DNA of 64,000 nt from Candidatus Altimarinota bacterium (GTDB lineage: Bacteria > Patescibacteriota > Gracilibacteria > UM-FILTER-43-11). Below are positions 9,958-20,126 of the stretch, piece after piece. The notes beneath the pieces are model-generated. The model saw only the letters and a list, made by a program, of their open reading frames with translations. It did no database searches and was not told the origin of the DNA. Both the position numbers and the translations under genes were made by a program. Within the stretch, counting starts at the first letter, position 1. Every line of letters starts with the position of its first letter. The stretch lies in the NCBI GenBank assembly GCA_028281045.1, contig JANQKP010000003.1, forward strand, positions 186,001-250,000. The letters run 5' to 3'.

Positions 9958-11200
9958 GGTCTTTAGCGTTAGTGTTTTGAAGTACTACGATACTAGCAAT
10001 GATTAACCAAAAAATCATGGCTAAATCGTTTTTCCAGAACGGCGTATCAAAAACGCCGTGAATTAGAGTTACCCAAAGCGCCAAAATAGGATAGGTAAAC
10101 TTCGTGTGGGCTAGGAGCAGGATCACTAGGAAAGCCAGGAATCCAAGGAGCCCTGTATTAAGCCAGAAGGCTAGGAAAACATTGTGTGGATGAGGAATAT
10201 TCCATTCCATTGGAATGCGCTCCAGAAGCTCGCGGCCATCGGTTTGATACCGCGCTTGGTAAACCCCAAGTCCGTGCCCCGCTAGCGGGTAACGCTTAAG
10301 CATTTTGTAAGATGCTTCATAAATTTCCAGACGCACTGAAGTGCTAGAGCGATTTTCGAAATCTAAGAACTGCTGGAACTTACGTGAATTAAATTGCGTG
10401 GCGGTAATGGCTACAAAAACAAGTAGCAGGGCCAGGGCCCAGCTGATGGCTTTTTTAATAGAGCCAAAGTATTTAATCCCCGCGTAAAGCACATAAAGAA
10501 TTAAAGTTCCAAAAATAGCCAAAATAGCGGCGTAACTCTGAGTGAAAAACAGGGTGTGCACCATCACGGTGAGCGAAGCCACATCAATAAGATGCTGCTT
10601 TTTGCCGGTTTTTTGCAGAATGTAATAACTGGCCAGCACAATGGCCGGAGCAATATAAAGCGACAGGTAATTCGCGGATTCATAAAATCCGCTTAGGCGC
10701 ATGTCGTACGTGAGCCCATTTGCAAATAGCGCTAGGGCGTAAGCAATTAAACTCACAGCTACCGCAGAGTAGATAAACATATGTAGGAGCTTATCCGTAT
10801 CTGCCTTGGTTTTAATCACTTGAGTGAGCACCACAAAGTAGAGTATTGGGGCCACTATCCATCCTTTCCAAACCCCAAGGGCTTGTTTTTGCGCATCAAG
10901 CAAAGTGTCTCCCGGGAGTAAAATCGTATGGGGCGTTACAAGTACACCAATGGTGGCCGCTACAAGGAGTAAGAATATAAATAAGCTGTAATTTTTAACC
11001 CGCTTACTCCAATTTAGAGTGACTTTCTTTTGAATTAGGGCCAAAAACCAAAGGGCAAAAAGGAAGTAGGTTAAAACTTCAAGCAAGGTCAGCGGAATTC
11101 CGGCCACATCAAAACGAATCAGGTACGTCGCAAAGACTAGCGGTGACGCCAAAGTCAGTGAGCGGACCCATTGGATTAATGTCGATGATTGGCTAGCCAT
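9854..11200 (-). CDS. O-antigen ligase (Wzy/WaaL)-like polytopic membrane protein with Lys/Arg-rich tail
   Basis: Multiple TM helices; periplasmic-loop motif YPLAGHGLGVYQARY...PHPHNVFLAFWLNTGLLG; basic C-terminus. Confidence 0.8.
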   Translation of the reverse strand: MASQSSTLIQWVRSLTLASPLVFATYLIRFDVAGIPLTLLEVLTYFLFALWFLALIQKKVTLNWSKRVKNYSLFIFLLLVAATIGVLVTPHTILLPGDTLLDAQKQALGVWKGWIVAPILYFVVLTQVIKTKADTDKLLHMFIYSAVAVSLIAYALALFANGLTYDMRLSGFYESANYLSLYIAPAIVLASYYILQKTGKKQHLIDVASLTVMVHTLFFTQSYAAILAIFGTLILYVLYAGIKYFGSIKKAISWALALLLVFVAITATQFNSRKFQQFLDFENRSSTSVRLEIYEASYKMLKRYPLAGHGLGVYQARYQTDGRELLERIPMEWNIPHPHNVFLAFWLNTGLLGFLAFLVILLLAHTKFTYPILALWVTLIHGVFDTPFWKNDLAMIFWLIIASIVVLQNTNAKDRGSIAAKKPKSAAKRKPVRSAKRSTSKRKPKAAK

Positions 11201-11201
11201 A

Positions 11202-11543
11202 TTATTCTTCCTCTTTAGTACGATCCCCCATGTGGTGAAGTTTCGCTTTATAGTGTTCTATTTGAGGTTTGATTTTATCTAGAGTTGAATCTACAGCGCT
11301 TTCAAGATTATCGCTGTGTGCTTCTGCACGCATCGAGTTTCCATGAGGTGGGAAAATCGTTAGCTTAGCGGTGTAAGCATCTTCAGATTGGCGTGAATCA
11401 ATGTGCTCAAGCTCAAGCTTGATTTCAGTTGATTCGTCGTTAAGACGATCTGCCAAATGAGCCAGGTTTTCTAGCTTGGCTTCAATGTATTCCTTGCGTT
11501 CTTCGCCAAGGGTTACGTGATGTTCATGGATTTTGATTTGCAT
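11202..11543 (-). CDS. Ribosome hibernation promoting factor (S30AE/RaiA-HPF family)
   Basis: MQIKIHEHHVTLGEERKEYIEAKLENLAHLADRL...; short HPF-type length. Confidence 0.85.
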   Translation of the reverse strand: MQIKIHEHHVTLGEERKEYIEAKLENLAHLADRLNDESTEIKLELEHIDSRQSEDAYTAKLTIFPPHGNSMRAEAHSDNLESAVDSTLDKIKPQIEHYKAKLHHMGDRTKEEE

Positions 11544-11664
11544 ATGCGCTTTAAATTAGATTGTATGCACGACTTATTATTTAGGAGCCCAGGGATAATT
11601 GCAAGTTGAATGCACTGCAGAAACATGGTACGCTGAAGGCTAGAAGCTTCATAAAAAAATAAAC

Positions 11665-13527
11665 ATGTCTTTTAAAATCATTGCCGATAGCTTTTCGGTC
11701 TCACGTGATTCAAATCACTTTATACAGATCAAAACCATAAAAAAACCACGCTCTGAAGAGTATGTGTGGCTGGTTATTGAGATTGAAGGCGAAGGCAAAT
11801 ATGCCAGAGCTGCTACGCAGAATATGATTGAGATTTTAGAAGATGTTTTCTTTGACGATTCTGATCTTGATGCCTATGAGCGCCTAGAAAATGCGCTCAA
11901 GGAAGTGAATGTAGTGATTAAAAATCTCAAAGAGAAACACGGAGCTAAAAACATTGGTGAAGTGAGCGCCATCATTGCTGCGCTTTCTGGTTACGACCTT
12001 CACCTGACCTCTTCTAAGAACGCTGAAGCGTACTTAATCCGTGGAGGTAAATTCTCTATGATTTCTGAAGGGCTTACTAGTAAAGCTGACGACCTTTTTG
12101 TGAGCATTGCCAGTGGAGAACTGATGCCAGAAGACAAGATTGTGATTGCCACCACTCGCCTGCTTCGCCTAGCGACGCACTCGCAACTGGCCGAAGTATT
12201 TGACGATGGTGTAACTGAATCTCTGGACTCTATTCGCGAACTAGTTCTTGCTGAAGAAGACATCAATCTTGGAGTACTGTGTGCTCATGCCAAGATTCCA
12301 CATGCAGCCACTAAGAAAATGGAAGCCGTTAAAGGAAATCCTCAACTGAAAAAAGCTATGGCCTCACTTTCTGGACTCGCTGACAAAGTGACGGGCGCTG
12401 TGCAAAGCAAAATGAAAGGCCGCAAAGGCCCAGAAATGGATAAGAAAACGATTCTAGTGACCCTAGTCGTAGTTGTACTACTCCTATTTGTAAGCGTTTC
12501 ACTACTTATGGATCGCAGCCATAATAAAGCGCTTCGCGAAGAATACAGACTTCGTATTGAAGCGATGAATGAAGACCTGCGTACAGCGAAAACGAAGGGG
12601 TACACCAATGACAAAGAATCTGCCAATGCTATCTTAGACAAAGTAAACGAAGAAGCTCGTGCGATTTTAGACACCAACTTCTTCAGAGCTGAGATTCTTG
12701 CACTCCTAGATAAAGTGCAAGAAACCAGAGATAGTATTAACAATACAGATCGTATTGAAGTGGCAGAGCCTTATGTAGACCTGAGCACAAAACGTGAAAC
12801 CGTAGAAGCCCTTGGGCTTGTGAGCCTAGATGGAAACTTCCAAGTGTACGAATACAACGCGCTTTACGAGGTGATTCTAAATCAAGTGTTAGATCCTAAG
12901 ACCATTGATGAATCTGAAGTAGTGATTGCCGCTACTCCTATGGAAGATCAAGGATCTGTTATTTTCCTCACCCAATCTGGACGTATCATTGAATCTGCAG
13001 ATGGACAATTTAGATTTGCCAATACAGAAGACGAGGTGTGGAAAGCTGGGGTTGATCTAGCTTCATTTGGACGCTTCATCTACGTACTTAGCCCAGACGA
13101 TAACCAAATCTATAAATATGCTAAGCTTCGCTCAGATTACTCTTCTGGAAGCCAATACAATATCGATGCTGATGTAACCGGAGGTAAATCTATTGCTATC
13201 GATGGAGACATTTATGTCCTTAAAGAAGGTGGAGAAATTGTAAGAATCTTTAAATCAAACCGCCAAGACTTCAACATTGAAGATCTAGCGGCAGACCTTG
13301 GAAATGCCACTAAGATTCGCACTCGTGTAGAACACGATCACCTTTATGTACTAGATCCTGTAGACAATAGAATTATTGTGATTGAGAAGCTTGGAAGTGG
13401 TAACGGATTATACCGTGCCCAGTATGTATTTGAAGATTTAGATGAGATTCAAGACTTCTATGTAAATGACACTGAAGAGAAATTATTCTTACTGACGAAA
13501 AAAAAGATTTACCAAGTCGATATTTAA
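11665..13527 (+). CDS. PP2C-like phosphatase domain + TM helix + extracytoplasmic beta-propeller-like domain
   Basis: N-terminal PP2C-like region, single TM (KKTILVTLVVVVLLLFVSVSLL), then repeated strand-rich propeller-type segments. Confidence 0.55.
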   Translation: MSFKIIADSFSVSRDSNHFIQIKTIKKPRSEEYVWLVIEIEGEGKYARAATQNMIEILEDVFFDDSDLDAYERLENALKEVNVVIKNLKEKHGAKNIGEVSAIIAALSGYDLHLTSSKNAEAYLIRGGKFSMISEGLTSKADDLFVSIASGELMPEDKIVIATTRLLRLATHSQLAEVFDDGVTESLDSIRELVLAEEDINLGVLCAHAKIPHAATKKMEAVKGNPQLKKAMASLSGLADKVTGAVQSKMKGRKGPEMDKKTILVTLVVVVLLLFVSVSLLMDRSHNKALREEYRLRIEAMNEDLRTAKTKGYTNDKESANAILDKVNEEARAILDTNFFRAEILALLDKVQETRDSINNTDRIEVAEPYVDLSTKRETVEALGLVSLDGNFQVYEYNALYEVILNQVLDPKTIDESEVVIAATPMEDQGSVIFLTQSGRIIESADGQFRFANTEDEVWKAGVDLASFGRFIYVLSPDDNQIYKYAKLRSDYSSGSQYNIDADVTGGKSIAIDGDIYVLKEGGEIVRIFKSNRQDFNIEDLAADLGNATKIRTRVEHDHLYVLDPVDNRIIVIEKLGSGNGLYRAQYVFEDLDEIQDFYVNDTEEKLFLLTKKKIYQVDI

Positions 13528-13625
13528 TGTATAATGAGGCCAACAAAAAAGTGCGTTTAGCAGAGCTGTCCCTTTGCCTAAGCGCATTTTTGCTATATAA
13601 TTCAGACCTAATTTAAGCCCTATTT

Positions 13626-14831
13626 ATGCTTTCAACGATTGAAGAAGCCATCAAAGACTTGCAAGACGGAAAGATGATCATCGTGATTGACGATGAAGAT
13701 CGTGAGAACGAAGGTGATCTTGTGATGGCCGGAGAAAAGGTAACGCCAGAGGCGATTAACTTTATGGCCAAGTACGGCCGTGGGCTTATTTGTGCAGCGG
13801 TAGACTTTGAAACTGCTGAAAAGCTGAACCTGCACCCTATGGTAGACAATGCCGATGGGAACTGTAACTTTACGGTGTCTATAGACCTTAAAAAAGGAAC
13901 CACTACGGGTATTTCTGCGGCAGATCGTGCTAAAACCGTGCTGCACCTAATCAATGATCATGCTAAAGCCTCAGACTTTATGAGGCCTGGGCATATTTTC
14001 CCTGTAGAAGCAAAACGCGGAGGCGTTTTAGTTCGTGCAGGACACACAGAAGCCACTACAGATTTTGCACGCCTTTCTGGCTTTAAATCGGTTGGAGTGA
14101 TGTGTGAAATCATGAATGACGATGGAACCATGTCTCGCCTGCCAGATCTAGAAAAATTCGCCGCTAAACACGATCTTAAAATTGTTTCTATTGAAGCCCT
14201 TATTAAATACCGTAGAGAACAAGAAAAACTGGTAGAAAAAGCTGTAGAATCTAAATTACCTACGGAATACGGCGAATTTAAAATGACCGTTTATAAAAGC
14301 CTGATCGATGACAAAGAACATGTAATTCTTAGCATGGGTGAAATCGCTGGCAAAAAAGATGTACTGGTTAGAGTTCACTCTGAATGTCTCACTGGAGACC
14401 TTTTTGCTTCTAAGCGCTGCGATTGTGGACCACAGCTAGATACTGCACTTAAAATCATTGCCAAAAAAGGCGAAGGCGCTTTGCTTTACATTCGCCAAGA
14501 AGGTCGTGGCATTGGGCTCATTAACAAGCTTAAGGCGTATAACTTGCAAGATGAAGGATTAGACACGGTAGAGGCGAATAATAAGCTTGGATTTAAAGGA
14601 GATTTAAGAGGTTATGGCCTAGGAGCACAGATCCTGGCAGACCAAGGCCTTACGGATATTCATTTGCTGACCAATAACCCTAAAAAAATTGCCGGGCTTG
14701 AAGGGTATGGGCTTAAAATCACAAAACGAGTTCCTATTCAAACCGAGGCCAACAAGGTAAATATCAATTACCTGAAAACAAAGAAATCGAAAATGGGACA
14801 TCTGTTCGATGACTTTAGCCTTTCATCATGA
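13626..14831 (+). CDS. ribBA: Bifunctional 3,4-dihydroxy-2-butanone-4-phosphate synthase / GTP cyclohydrolase II
   Basis: Rib[26 protein letters not shown]; Rib[32 protein letters not shown]. Confidence 0.96.
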   Translation: MLSTIEEAIKDLQDGKMIIVIDDEDRENEGDLVMAGEKVTPEAINFMAKYGRGLICAAVDFETAEKLNLHPMVDNADGNCNFTVSIDLKKGTTTGISAADRAKTVLHLINDHAKASDFMRPGHIFPVEAKRGGVLVRAGHTEATTDFARLSGFKSVGVMCEIMNDDGTMSRLPDLEKFAAKHDLKIVSIEALIKYRREQEKLVEKAVESKLPTEYGEFKMTVYKSLIDDKEHVILSMGEIAGKKDVLVRVHSECLTGDLFASKRCDCGPQLDTALKIIAKKGEGALLYIRQEGRGIGLINKLKAYNLQDEGLDTVEANNKLGFKGDLRGYGLGAQILADQGLTDIHLLTNNPKKIAGLEGYGLKITKRVPIQTEANKVNINYLKTKKSKMGHLFDDFSLSS

Positions 14832-16201
14832 AAAAGCTAAAGGCATTTAAGCAGGCGGTTATGGAGCACGGATCTCTTAAGTACGTGCTTTTTCACACAT
14901 CTTGGGCCATTACCCTTACCTCTGGACTAAGCTACTTTTTCGGGCTCATTAGAGACCGTGTTTTTGCAAACACCTTTGGGTTAAGTCGCACTTTAGATAT
15001 TTACAATGCTGCTTTTTCTATCCCAGAATTTGTACAACAGATTGTAGTAAACGCTGCGCTAAGTGCTGCGTTTATGCCGGTGTTTATTAAGCTTTACGAT
15101 GAGAAAAAAGGAGATGGTTACGAATATGCGAATCAGATCATTTCTTGGTTTGTGACCCTGCTTATTATTCTCATTATTATCACCGGAATCATCATGCCGC
15201 AGCTTGCCCCACATACCGTGCCTGGGTTTACAGCAGCAGAAACCGCAGAGTATGTGAAACTTAGTCGCCTAATGCTCATTACCCCTATTATTTTCGCTTT
15301 AAGTGGAGTGTATGGGCGCATTCTTCTTTCTGTAAAAGAATACTTTTGGTGGGGGCTTGCTCCAGCCCTATATAACCTAGGGATTATCCTAGGGGCAGTG
15401 TTTCTGCATCCTATTTTTGGCAGCACTGGTCTCATTTATGGAGTTCTAATTGGCTCTCTTTTCCACCTAGGCATTCGCCTAAGTGTAGTGCGTAGTCGTA
15501 AGTATAAATTTAAGCATAAATTCACGCTTAAGATTTCTCCGGCAGTAAAAGAAACCTTTGTTTTAACCCTGCCTAAAATTCTGCAATATGCCATGTGGAG
15601 CTTTATGCTTATTTCTTTTGTAAGTATTGCCAGTGAGCTACCAGAAGGGCGTGTAACGGCCTATGGTTATGCTAGAAACTTCCAAAGTCTCCCGGTGAGT
15701 CTGCTTGGGATTGCTATTTCCCTAGCCATGTTCACCACGCTTTCACATGATGCCGGTAAGGGCAATTGGAAAAAGTTTAAAAGAGACTTCAAAATGGGGC
15801 TCATTAAGTGTTTCTCATACACGTCTATTGGAGCGATTCTACTAGCACTATTTAGTACGCCACTCATTAGGCTTCTTCTTGGAGGCGGAGCCTTCACAGA
15901 GGCGGATATTCTATTTGTTTCTAGCCTGCTTAAGGTGTACTGCTTAGCGGTACCCCTTGAGAGTATTCTGCACATGTTCCACCGCGCGTATTACAGTGTA
16001 AAAAACACGGTTATTCCGGCACTTCTGCACACGTTTACAATTTCTATGACGATTATGACAGCGAAGAATTTAGCACCGCAGCTAGATGTATTTGCTATAC
16101 CAATAAGCTTTGCCAGTTGGATGACACTTCACATGATTATTTTGGCCATTATTTTCCCTTACGTTCTACGTAGAAAGGAAGCAAATTTACCCGTACAATA
16201 A
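14828..16201 (+). CDS. murJ: Lipid II flippase MurJ/MviN family
   Basis: Multi-[54 protein letters not shown]; 4-nt overlap with ribBA. Confidence 0.9.
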   Translation: MKKLKAFKQAVMEHGSLKYVLFHTSWAITLTSGLSYFFGLIRDRVFANTFGLSRTLDIYNAAFSIPEFVQQIVVNAALSAAFMPVFIKLYDEKKGDGYEYANQIISWFVTLLIILIIITGIIMPQLAPHTVPGFTAAETAEYVKLSRLMLITPIIFALSGVYGRILLSVKEYFWWGLAPALYNLGIILGAVFLHPIFGSTGLIYGVLIGSLFHLGIRLSVVRSRKYKFKHKFTLKISPAVKETFVLTLPKILQYAMWSFMLISFVSIASELPEGRVTAYGYARNFQSLPVSLLGIAISLAMFTTLSHDAGKGNWKKFKRDFKMGLIKCFSYTSIGAILLALFSTPLIRLLLGGGAFTEADILFVSSLLKVYCLAVPLESILHMFHRAYYSVKNTVIPALLHTFTISMTIMTAKNLAPQLDVFAIPISFASWMTLHMIILAIIFPYVLRRKEANLPVQ

Positions 16202-16206
16202 AATCT

Positions 16207-16650
16207 ATGAAAATATCTTCATCTATAACCATCAAGGCCAGTATTTCTGATGTTTTTGACGTGTTTACCGATTTAAACAAAACCCCAGAGCGTGTTTCTG
16301 AGATTAAAAGCCTAGAAGTTTTAGAGGGTCCAGAAAAGCTAGCCGTTGGCACAAAGTGGAAAGAAACTCGCAAAGTATTTGGCAAAGAAGAAACCGAAAC
16401 CATGTGGGTATCTGAGCTTAAAAAGAATGAAAGTTACACCGTAGATGCGGAGTCTCATGGGAGCAAATACCGTTCTGTAATTACATTTAAAGAAGTAGAC
16501 GGTGGCACTGAAGTTACCTGGACCTTTACAGGCACTCCACAAACCTTTGGGGCTAAAGTAATGAGTATTATGTTTATCTTCTTTGCGGGCGCCACTAAAA
16601 AGCTAGTCGACAAGGATCTTGAAGATCTAAAAAAAGCGTGTGAAAGCTAG
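16207..16650 (+). CDS. SRPBCC (START/polyketide cyclase-like) family protein
   Basis: SSSITIKASISDVFDVFTDLNKTPERVSEI...TEVTWTFTG. Confidence 0.75.
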   Translation: MKISSSITIKASISDVFDVFTDLNKTPERVSEIKSLEVLEGPEKLAVGTKWKETRKVFGKEETETMWVSELKKNESYTVDAESHGSKYRSVITFKEVDGGTEVTWTFTGTPQTFGAKVMSIMFIFFAGATKKLVDKDLEDLKKACES

Positions 16651-17354
16651 GGCTTCACAATAAGAATAGTCTTTTTGCCATCTAATACGCCTTCTGGATT
16701 CCAATCATGAATGGCATTCATGATCACTTCGTTTTCGTATACAAAATGATCTCCACGCCTGGTTCCCACATCGTTTACAATCAGGTGGTCTTCATCGTAT
16801 CCCACAATGGTCGCCATGTGATAATACGGCCCTTGTCCAGAGAAGAAAGGGTTTCCAAGCAGGCGCCCTGCAAATGGGGCCACAATAGGATGTCCTTGAG
16901 CCAGATGATATCTAATATCTTCTAGCGTAGGGTTGTCTATAATCTCTAAATTATGATGATTATAGAACTCCGAGAGCATCACTGCGGTCTCTTCTGTAGT
17001 GGTGTCTTCAAAGTAGCCAAAACGTTCGTTTTGCCACTCTACAAGCTCTAAGAGCTGCTGCCTAAAATCATCTCTATTCAGCGGCTTATCTTTGATGAAA
17101 TAATACGCCTGCACAATAGAAGCTTCTTCACAGGTTTCTTGCCAAGGCAAAGACCAGTCTCCATCTGGAGCCTGTGGGAAAAAGGTTACGTCTAAGTTCA
17201 CAGACTTAGGTAATCTTTTGGTTTTTCTCACTTCTTTTTTATTCTCTTCTATCACCTCTTTCGTTGCCACAGGAACATCTGTTTTAAAGTCTGCCTCATT
17301 AGGTCCACAGGCGGTTAAAACAAATATGCTGAGAAGTAAAAGAAGTTTTTTCAT
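16647..17354 (-). CDS. Lipoprotein with C39-like papain-fold peptidase domain
   Basis: Lipobox LTAC; WQETCEEASIVQAYYF, GPYYHMATIVGYDEDHLIVNDV (Cys/His pattern). Confidence 0.75.
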   Translation of the reverse strand: MKKLLLLLSIFVLTACGPNEADFKTDVPVATKEVIEENKKEVRKTKRLPKSVNLDVTFFPQAPDGDWSLPWQETCEEASIVQAYYFIKDKPLNRDDFRQQLLELVEWQNERFGYFEDTTTEETAVMLSEFYNHHNLEIIDNPTLEDIRYHLAQGHPIVAPFAGRLLGNPFFSGQGPYYHMATIVGYDEDHLIVNDVGTRRGDHFVYENEVIMNAIHDWNPEGVLDGKKTILIVKP

Positions 17355-18034
17355 TATCTGCGATCTCCCATTACACGAAGTAAATGCATGAACAGATTAA
17401 TGAAGTCTAGGTATAGAGCTAAGGCTGCAATAATAGCGCCTTTTTCCATGGCTCCCATGCCTGCTGCAGCGTAATGTTTTAGCTTTTGCGTGTCATAAGC
17501 GGTAAGCCCAGCAAAGATAACAATCCCTGCGTAAGTGGTTACCCAGGTTAGGAAGTGGCTAGCCATAAACAAGTTAATGAGCGAGGCAATAATAAGCCCA
17601 ATAAGAGACATGAATAGGAAGCTTCTCCAAGCCGTGAGGTCTCTTTTGGTAGTCGCGCCATAAACGCTAAGGGCTCCAAAGGTTCCAGCAGTAGCCAGGA
17701 ACGTTTGCATGATGCTAGCTACGGTATAAACCATGAAAATGGTTGAAAGTGTCAGCCCAGTTAAAGCGGCGTAAGTGATGAATGAAATCATCGCTGTGCG
17801 ATCTGACATACGATTAAAACCAAAGCTGAGGTAAAACACGAGTCCAAGCTCAGCAGCAATAATCACAAAGAAAAGTGCCTGGTTGGCCAGGAGTAATTCC
17901 ATGAAAGCTGTCGATGAAGCAGCGTACCATGCCACCAGGGCAGATAAGCCTAATGCTCCCGCCATCCAGCGGTACACTTTAGAGAGATATTCGTTAACGT
18001 CAGTCACTCCGGGAGTGAAAACTTGTGCATCCAT
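17354..18034 (-). CDS. Bax inhibitor-1/YccA family membrane protein
   Basis: Seven-TM, VNEYLSKVYRWMAGALGLSALVAWYAASS; LDFINLFMHLLRVMGDRR terminus. Confidence 0.92.
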   Translation of the reverse strand: MDAQVFTPGVTDVNEYLSKVYRWMAGALGLSALVAWYAASSTAFMELLLANQALFFVIIAAELGLVFYLSFGFNRMSDRTAMISFITYAALTGLTLSTIFMVYTVASIMQTFLATAGTFGALSVYGATTKRDLTAWRSFLFMSLIGLIIASLINLFMASHFLTWVTTYAGIVIFAGLTAYDTQKLKHYAAAGMGAMEKGAIIAALALYLDFINLFMHLLRVMGDRR

Positions 18035-18082
18035 TTTTTTAGAGTTAATTTGGACCTAAATTATAGTGAAAATAGGTCTAAA

Positions 18083-18793
18083 TTACAAGTTAGGATGCAC
18101 GCTTCGAAGCGCTGAGTTAACCGCCGCTTCTACCTGACTAGTCTGAGGCTGGACATGCAAAGCCTCTGGCTGAGCTTGGCGCGGCACTGAAGCCTGGTTA
18201 GGCACATGTTGGGGGGTTACCGTAGTAACACCGTGGGCCCCCGAAACTTGGTTACTATGGTGCCTAACCGGCCCCAGTTTATTTTTCATAGTACAAATAG
18301 TACGGAAATAATATTTTCCGTTCGGAACGTATTTAAAAGTCTTAGTCGAAATGGTAGAGGCAATAATGATATGAATTTTTCCGTATTTCAGAATATTAGG
18401 CATGATTCCAGATAAATCATGCTGAATATCCTGAATCTGAGCCATATCAATGGTTTCTACAATGTTCTGGAAGAACAGCGTTTTTTTATAGTGAATAATA
18501 CGCCGATCTGTAATGAGAACTACGTTCACAAAGTGATTCAAAATGGTAATGAATGTTTTGTGAAAAAAGGCCGCGAAAATCACATAGCCTGTAAAAAAGA
18601 ACGGTGTAGAAAGAGGGTGGGCGTGAATAAAATTAGCAATACTCTTTCCATTGAAAAACATCAGAGTAAGCAGTGACATCATCAGAAGCATGTAAATAAT
18701 TTGCGCAATAATCACCACCCAGTGTTGCCGAAAATGCGCAATGACCTCTTCATTTTCGAGTTGCCCTTTGAAGTATTTAGGATGATCCCCCAT
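18083..18793 (-). CDS. Membrane protein with bacterial PH-like domain
   Basis: Two TM helices then VLITDRRIIHYKKTLFFQNIVETIDMAQIQDI. Confidence 0.7.
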   Translation of the reverse strand: MGDHPKYFKGQLENEEVIAHFRQHWVVIIAQIIYMLLMMSLLTLMFFNGKSIANFIHAHPLSTPFFFTGYVIFAAFFHKTFITILNHFVNVVLITDRRIIHYKKTLFFQNIVETIDMAQIQDIQHDLSGIMPNILKYGKIHIIIASTISTKTFKYVPNGKYYFRTICTMKNKLGPVRHHSNQVSGAHGVTTVTPQHVPNQASVPRQAQPEALHVQPQTSQVEAAVNSALRSVHPNL

Positions 18794-18807
18794 AACCTAA
18801 GAATTAA

Positions 18808-19098
18808 TTATAAAACAGCTATAAACCACACGGAAAACGCCGCATGGATGAGAATGGCAAAAATATACATATAGGTGAAATGCTCTTTAGTTAAAACGGT
18901 AAAGAGCTTGGTGTATTTAGACTCTTTCGGGTATACACGGCTAGCATGCTCACGTACTTTTAAGACCACCACAAAACACACGATCAGTGAGACTAAAACT
19001 GAAAATACGATGAGAAACTTAAGAGTAAGAAACATAAGAACAAGAGTTAAATAATAAGGCAACTCTCGTCTTTGTTTTTGTTTTTGGAGGAAAAACAA
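18808..19098 (-). CDS. Small membrane protein
   Basis: 96-aa ORF, two TM segments, adjacent to PH-domain gene. Confidence 0.5.
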   Translation of the reverse strand: MFFLQKQKQRRELPYYLTLVLMFLTLKFLIVFSVLVSLIVCFVVVLKVREHASRVYPKESKYTKLFTVLTKEHFTYMYIFAILIHAAFSVWFIAVL

Positions 19099-19166
19099 CT
19101 GTGTTTAGTTCATTCTAGGACTTTCTTAAAATAATGTCAAATTGAACACGCATGCTTAAAGAGCAT

Positions 19167-19186
19167 GGGGCGCATTTCTGCGCCCC
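19167..19186 (-). terminator. 3' hairpin of 19219-19851 gene
   Basis: GGGGCGCA-GAAA-TGCGCCCC on minus strand; no continuous U tract, so terminator function is tentative. Confidence 0.5.
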
Positions 19187-19192
19187 GCGAAA

Positions 19193-19204
19193 CAACGACT
19201 TTTT
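19193..19204 (-). repeat. Arm of gene-flanking inverted repeat (3' UTR side)
   Basis: + strand CAACGACTTTTT, perfect inverted match to 19867-19878. Confidence 0.75.
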
Positions 19205-19218
19205 TACCTCCAGCCGTT

Positions 19219-19851
19219 CTAATCGGGATTCATAATCCATGAACCGATAATGCCCAGCAGAAGCGCTATGGCGGGAAAGATGGTTGCAGGCAACAAGTGG
19301 GTGACCAGCAAATAACCCAGGCCCATCAAGAAAAGAATTAATCCCAGGGCGGTCGTGCCAAAACCGCTTGCTACACCTAAAAAATAACTACCTTCTGCTG
19401 AGGCCAAAGCACCGTGGAAGGTGACTTCCCCTTGGATGTAGTTGGTATCGAAATCAAAATATTTGACCTGATCCATGCAATGACATCCTTCTACCATTGA
19501 TAGCGACCAGTACAGGCCCTCATTCATGTCCATATTGGTTTTGTACAAACCTTTGGCCAAATAGAATGAGGTGGCGCATAGGCCGACAAAGCCGAGGACA
19601 TAGGCCGCGAAGCAAAGCCTGATAAGCCTACGTCGACTTAGGTTTTCACCTCGCCAGATTTTGGCTAGATACTTCACTCGCCAAGTAAGGCTCGTGGAAA
19701 TATCGTTGTCCGTGAAAAAGAGAAAGATTAAGGCGGTCGGAATGGAAAGCCACATCAGCACATCGAGCCAGGAAAAGTAACTGCAAACAAATGCAATACT
19801 TTCAGCAAGGCCGTAGTAACGCTCGAGGCCTTCTTTTAGCAATAAAAACAC
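19219..19851 (-). CDS. Polytopic membrane protein with atypical (GC-rich) codon usage
   Basis: 210-aa multi-TM ORF; GTG start preceded by strong SD GGAGGTGA. Confidence 0.7.
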   Translation of the reverse strand: MFLLLKEGLERYYGLAESIAFVCSYFSWLDVLMWLSIPTALIFLFFTDNDISTSLTWRVKYLAKIWRGENLSRRRLIRLCFAAYVLGFVGLCATSFYLAKGLYKTNMDMNEGLYWSLSMVEGCHCMDQVKYFDFDTNYIQGEVTFHGALASAEGSYFLGVASGFGTTALGLILFLMGLGYLLVTHLLPATIFPAIALLLGIIGSWIMNPD

Positions 19852-19866
19852 TGTTCACCTCCAGTG

Positions 19867-19878
19867 AAAAAGTCGTTG
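19867..19878 (-). repeat. Arm of gene-flanking inverted repeat (5' UTR side)
   Basis: + strand AAAAAGTCGTTG. Confidence 0.75.
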
Positions 19879-19965
19879 GTTTTAATGATCATCCCAGTTC
19901 ACTCGCAGTGAGAAACTGTAGAATGGTCTAGAACTCTATACCTGCTGTAAATTTAAGTCAAACAA

Positions 19966-19989
19966 CAAAAAACCCACGTAAACGTGGGT
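19966..19989 (-). terminator. Terminator after tRNA-Glu
   Basis: Minus strand ACCCACGT-TT-ACGTGGGTTTTTTG. Confidence 0.8.
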
Positions 19990-19995
19990 CCTTTG

Positions 19996-20070
19996 TGGTA
20001 GCCCGTAGGGGAATCGAACCCCTGTTACCGGAATGAAAATCCGGCGTCCTAACCACTAGACGAACGGGCC
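19996..20070 (-). tRNA. tRNA-Glu (anticodon UUC), CCA encoded
   Basis: GGCCCGTTCGTCTAGTGGTTAGGACGCCGGATTTTCATTCCGGTAACAGGGGTTCGATTCCCCTACGGGCTACCA folds as a cloverleaf. Confidence 0.96.
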
Positions 20071-20126
20071 ACGTGTGGTTAGTGCGAAAAGATTATATCT
20101 ACACACAAGAAAAAGTCAAAAGAATT

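Noticed and set aside
13530-13600. Small RNA or riboswitch between the PP2C-like gene and ribBA
   Set aside because: Best explained as a Rho-independent terminator plus the ribBA promoter; no FMN riboswitch features.
19193-19878. Interpretation as an insertion sequence with terminal inverted repeats
   Set aside because: The ORF is a multi-TM membrane protein, not a transposase; arms differ among the three foreign genes and no target-site duplication is visible.
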